64,000 bases of DNA from Marimonas arenosa (GTDB lineage Bacteria; Pseudomonadota; Alphaproteobacteria; Rhodobacterales; Rhodobacteraceae). This document shows, piece by piece, positions 62,224 to 64,000 of this stretch. A program made the position numbers and the translations under genes. The stretch spans positions 1,054,001-1,118,000 of the forward strand of contig NZ_JANHAX010000001.1 in the NCBI RefSeq assembly GCF_030848945.1, read 5' to 3'. How positions within the stretch are numbered: the stretch's first letter is position 1; every line of letters starts with the position of its first letter. Below the pieces are notes generated by a model. It saw only the letters and a list, made by a program, of their open reading frames with translations, had not been told where the DNA came from and did not search any database.

Positions 62224-63551
62224 TCCCGCACCGGTTGCGCCTTGCGCATCCGCTCGGCCACCACGCCGGTCACGGTTCCGATCATCTCTTTGACCACGCT
62301 CCAGGCCGACAGGATCAACGCCACGGTCACGGCCAGCAACGTTACCCAGAACAGACGCTTGTGCCGCTTGCCCTGCTCGGTGGTCAGTTTCGGGATGGCA
62401 ATCACAGCCTTCACGCCCAGCTCACGCTCCAACTGCGCCGGCGTGCGGATCACCGGGTTCATGATCTCCAGCAGGAAGGCCAATCCCACGCCCAGCAGCA
62501 GGCTGACAGCCGCACCGACCGCTGCCTTCTTTTTGCGTGATCCGGAAACCGGGTTTTCAGGCACCAGAGCGGTTTCCAACACCTCGATCCGCTCGAACTG
62601 CTCCTGGTTGGTCAGGGACTGCCCCATCTCCGCCTCGGTGGCGCGGCGGGTGATGACCGAATACTCGTCCCGCAATTGTTCAAGACTTCGGGTGAGAATG
62701 CCGAATTGCCGCTCCACTTCCGGGGCGCTGGCAATGTTGGCCTCGATCTCGGCAATGCGTTGTTCGATCAGCGCCTGCTGCTGGCGCAGAAGTGTGCTTT
62801 GCCGCTCGATCACCTCGGCGCGCTGGCGCGTCCGCGAGGCATCGAGCTCGATCAATCTCTGCTCAAGGTCGAGAAGCGTGGACTTCAACGTGCCAAGCTC
62901 GTCGCGCTGGGCCGTGACACCGGCCGGCAGATATGGCGCATTGTCTTCCTTGAACGCCGCGATCTGAGTCTCAAGTACCGACATTTCCGCTTCGACCCGT
63001 GCCGCCTCGGCCTCGAAGAAGTCCAGGTTCAACTGGGCGGCGGCGGAAATACGCTGGCGATTGAGCCGCACCAGCTGATCGAGGAAATCATTGGCCAGAG
63101 CGGCGGCCACCTCGGGGTTCGCGTCCGTCACATTGATCGTCATGCCGGTGGGCACGCGTGGCGCGCCGAAGGCGGCATTCGGATCGTTGATCTGGGCAAT
63201 CCGAATGCTTTCGCGCAATCGGGCAACTTTCAGTGCCATCGACAGGTCGGTGTTGCCAAAAAGATCATAGCGATCCACCATCGCGATCAGGTTGTCGCGT
63301 GCCATCAATTGTTGCTCGAACAGGCGCAGGCGATGTTCCGAGCTGCTGGTGGCCGTGACCGGATCGGTTGAGCGCGCGTTGCGGACCGCCGGGTTTTCGA
63401 TCTGGGCCACCGCCGTCGCCTCATAGATCTTCGGATGTGATAGCACCCACCACACCGATGCCACCGTCCCCAACAACACCACAGCCGAAATCAGCACGAT
63501 GCGCCGGCGCATCATGTTCAGGAAATCCCCAAGCGACTGAATCTGGCCCAT
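62220..63551 (-). CDS. Wzz/GumC-type chain-length determinant protein
   Basis: 443 aa from ATG 63551. Wzz domain: N-terminal membrane segment IVLISAVVLLGTVASVWWVL (~17-37), periplasmic domain with coiled coil (Leu/Glu/Arg/Gln-rich, ~150-315), second membrane segment AAVGAAVSLLLGVGLAFLLEIMNP, plus a third C-terminal hydrophobic segment RLFWVTLLAVTVALILSAWSVV that ordinary Wzz lacks. Partner of the CpsD-like kinase, with which it overlaps tail to tail. The partial gene at 63827 is upstream on the same strand. Confidence 0.88.
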   Translation of the reverse strand: MGQIQSLGDFLNMMRRRIVLISAVVLLGTVASVWWVLSHPKIYEATAVAQIENPAVRNARSTDPVTATSSSEHRLRLFEQQLMARDNLIAMVDRYDLFGNTDLSMALKVARLRESIRIAQINDPNAAFGAPRVPTGMTINVTDANPEVAAALANDFLDQLVRLNRQRISAAAQLNLDFFEAEAARVEAEMSVLETQIAAFKEDNAPYLPAGVTAQRDELGTLKSTLLDLEQRLIELDASRTRQRAEVIERQSTLLRQQQALIEQRIAEIEANIASAPEVERQFGILTRSLEQLRDEYSVITRRATEAEMGQSLTNQEQFERIEVLETALVPENPVSGSRKKKAAVGAAVSLLLGVGLAFLLEIMNPVIRTPAQLERELGVKAVIAIPKLTTEQGKRHKRLFWVTLLAVTVALILSAWSVVKEMIGTVTGVVAERMRKAQPVRD

Positions 63552-63826
63552 CGTCCAAACCCCGTTTCTGTCGCGAAATCCCCTGCCCCCGCAGGAATTT
63601 TGCTGATTTTTTCTCCACCCCCGGTCGCATGGATCTCTTGGTGCGCACAGCGCAACCCCATGCCAGGCGTCCAGTTCCGCCAAGCCAGCAGGGTGGACTA
63701 GAGGCACTGTATGAAATCTGCCTCGATTTCGCCACTATTTTCACAAAATTGCCAGAAACTCACCGTTTCCGCACCCGCAACTCTCGCAACCGATCGGATC
63801 GTTGTTTTTCTTTTATTTTTAGTTCT

Positions 63827-64000
63827 TTACATCAAACACATGACGCAAAACAGGGTGCCACCCTCGACCCCGAACTGTCCCGTCAGCGGCTGGCCATCTC
63901 CAAACTCAGGCAAATCGCGCCGGAATTGTGCCACAAATCGGGCAGTGTCGACATCCACTTCAACGCGCAGATCGGTGAAGTCCAGGATCTCTTTCGTCAC
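63827..64000 (-). CDS. Partial gene at right edge, C-terminus of an unknown protein
   Basis: Minus-strand frame open to the window edge; the stop TAA is at 63827-63829 and 57 codons are visible (ending VEGGTLFCVMCLM). Content DLRVEVDVDTARFVAQFRRDLP is well-mixed and codon use is G/C-biased at third positions, so it looks coding. Family unknown; no start in the window. It lies 275 bp upstream of the Wzz gene; the spacer (63552-63826) is T-rich at its right end and holds no gene. Confidence 0.6.
   Translation of the reverse strand: MTKEILDFTDLRVEVDVDTARFVAQFRRDLPEFGDGQPLTGQFGVEGGTLFCVMCLM

Overview
The window looks like chromosomal DNA of a Roseobacter-clade or other Rhodobacteraceae alphaproteobacterium. 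The DNA is GC-rich with strong G/C third-position bias, the his genes are scattered as hisB-hisH-hisA-hisF-hisE with small genes between them, and there is a complete paa (phenylacetyl-CoA epoxidase) cluster with TetR-type operators. The genus cannot be fixed from the sequence alone.

Region 1 (1-10.9 kb) is an accessory, visibly more AT-rich island. It ends at a tyrosine integrase (9813-10775, minus) next to a 46-nt 3' fragment of a tRNA-Gly (10837-10882), which reads as the displaced half of an integration site; the other end must lie left of the window. Cargo: a cysteine-synthase-like PLP enzyme, a stand-alone protein with superfamily-A (DNA polymerase I / T7 RNA polymerase-like) palm motifs, a ferredoxin-fold protein, two tandem secreted fibre-like paralogues, and an EamA exporter bracketed by two ~115-bp imperfect repeats.

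Region 2 (10.9-20.7 kb) is core: a stand-alone RAM-domain protein, an alpha/beta-hydrolase lipoprotein, the his genes interrupted by two DUF2147 genes, two small membrane proteins and a frameshifted DUF302 gene, a 34-aa lipoprotein, a CoA-binding protein, the rRNA methyltransferase rlmB and a tRNA-Tyr(GUA).

Region 3 (20.8-35.2 kb) is mixed: nitroreductase, a 58-aa secreted peptide, an 835-bp gene-free repeat-like stretch, two hypothetical exported proteins, an orphan glycosyltransferase-like gene, metY, a 978-aa protein joining a GspL/PilM-like N-terminus to a GspC/PilP-like C-terminus, an FAD oxidoreductase, and hppD divergent from an Lrp-type regulator across a perfect inverted repeat, followed by a Kef-type antiporter.

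Region 4 (35.2-48.5 kb) is the phenylacetate pathway: paaX and paaZ on one strand; paaG, paaI, paaK and a TetR regulator on the other; then paaJ, paaA, paaB, paaC, paaD, paaE and an extra PaaA/PaaC-family paralogue, with an upstream enoyl-CoA hydratase. PaaK activates phenylacetate, PaaABCDE epoxidises it, PaaG isomerises it, PaaZ opens and oxidises the ring, and the hydratase and thiolase carry out beta-oxidation; PaaH is not in the window. Two operator-like palindromes of the same design lie before paaG/paaZ and before paaJ.

Region 5 (48.6-64 kb) is surface polysaccharide: an acyltransferase-SGNH protein, a GMC oxidoreductase plus SDR, a WecG/TagA glycosyltransferase, a tightly overlapping operon of Gfo/Idh oxidoreductase, epimerase, two glycosyltransferases and a fused oxidoreductase-epimerase, then a CpsD-like kinase and a convergent Wzz-like chain-length protein. 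A truncated gene runs off the right edge.
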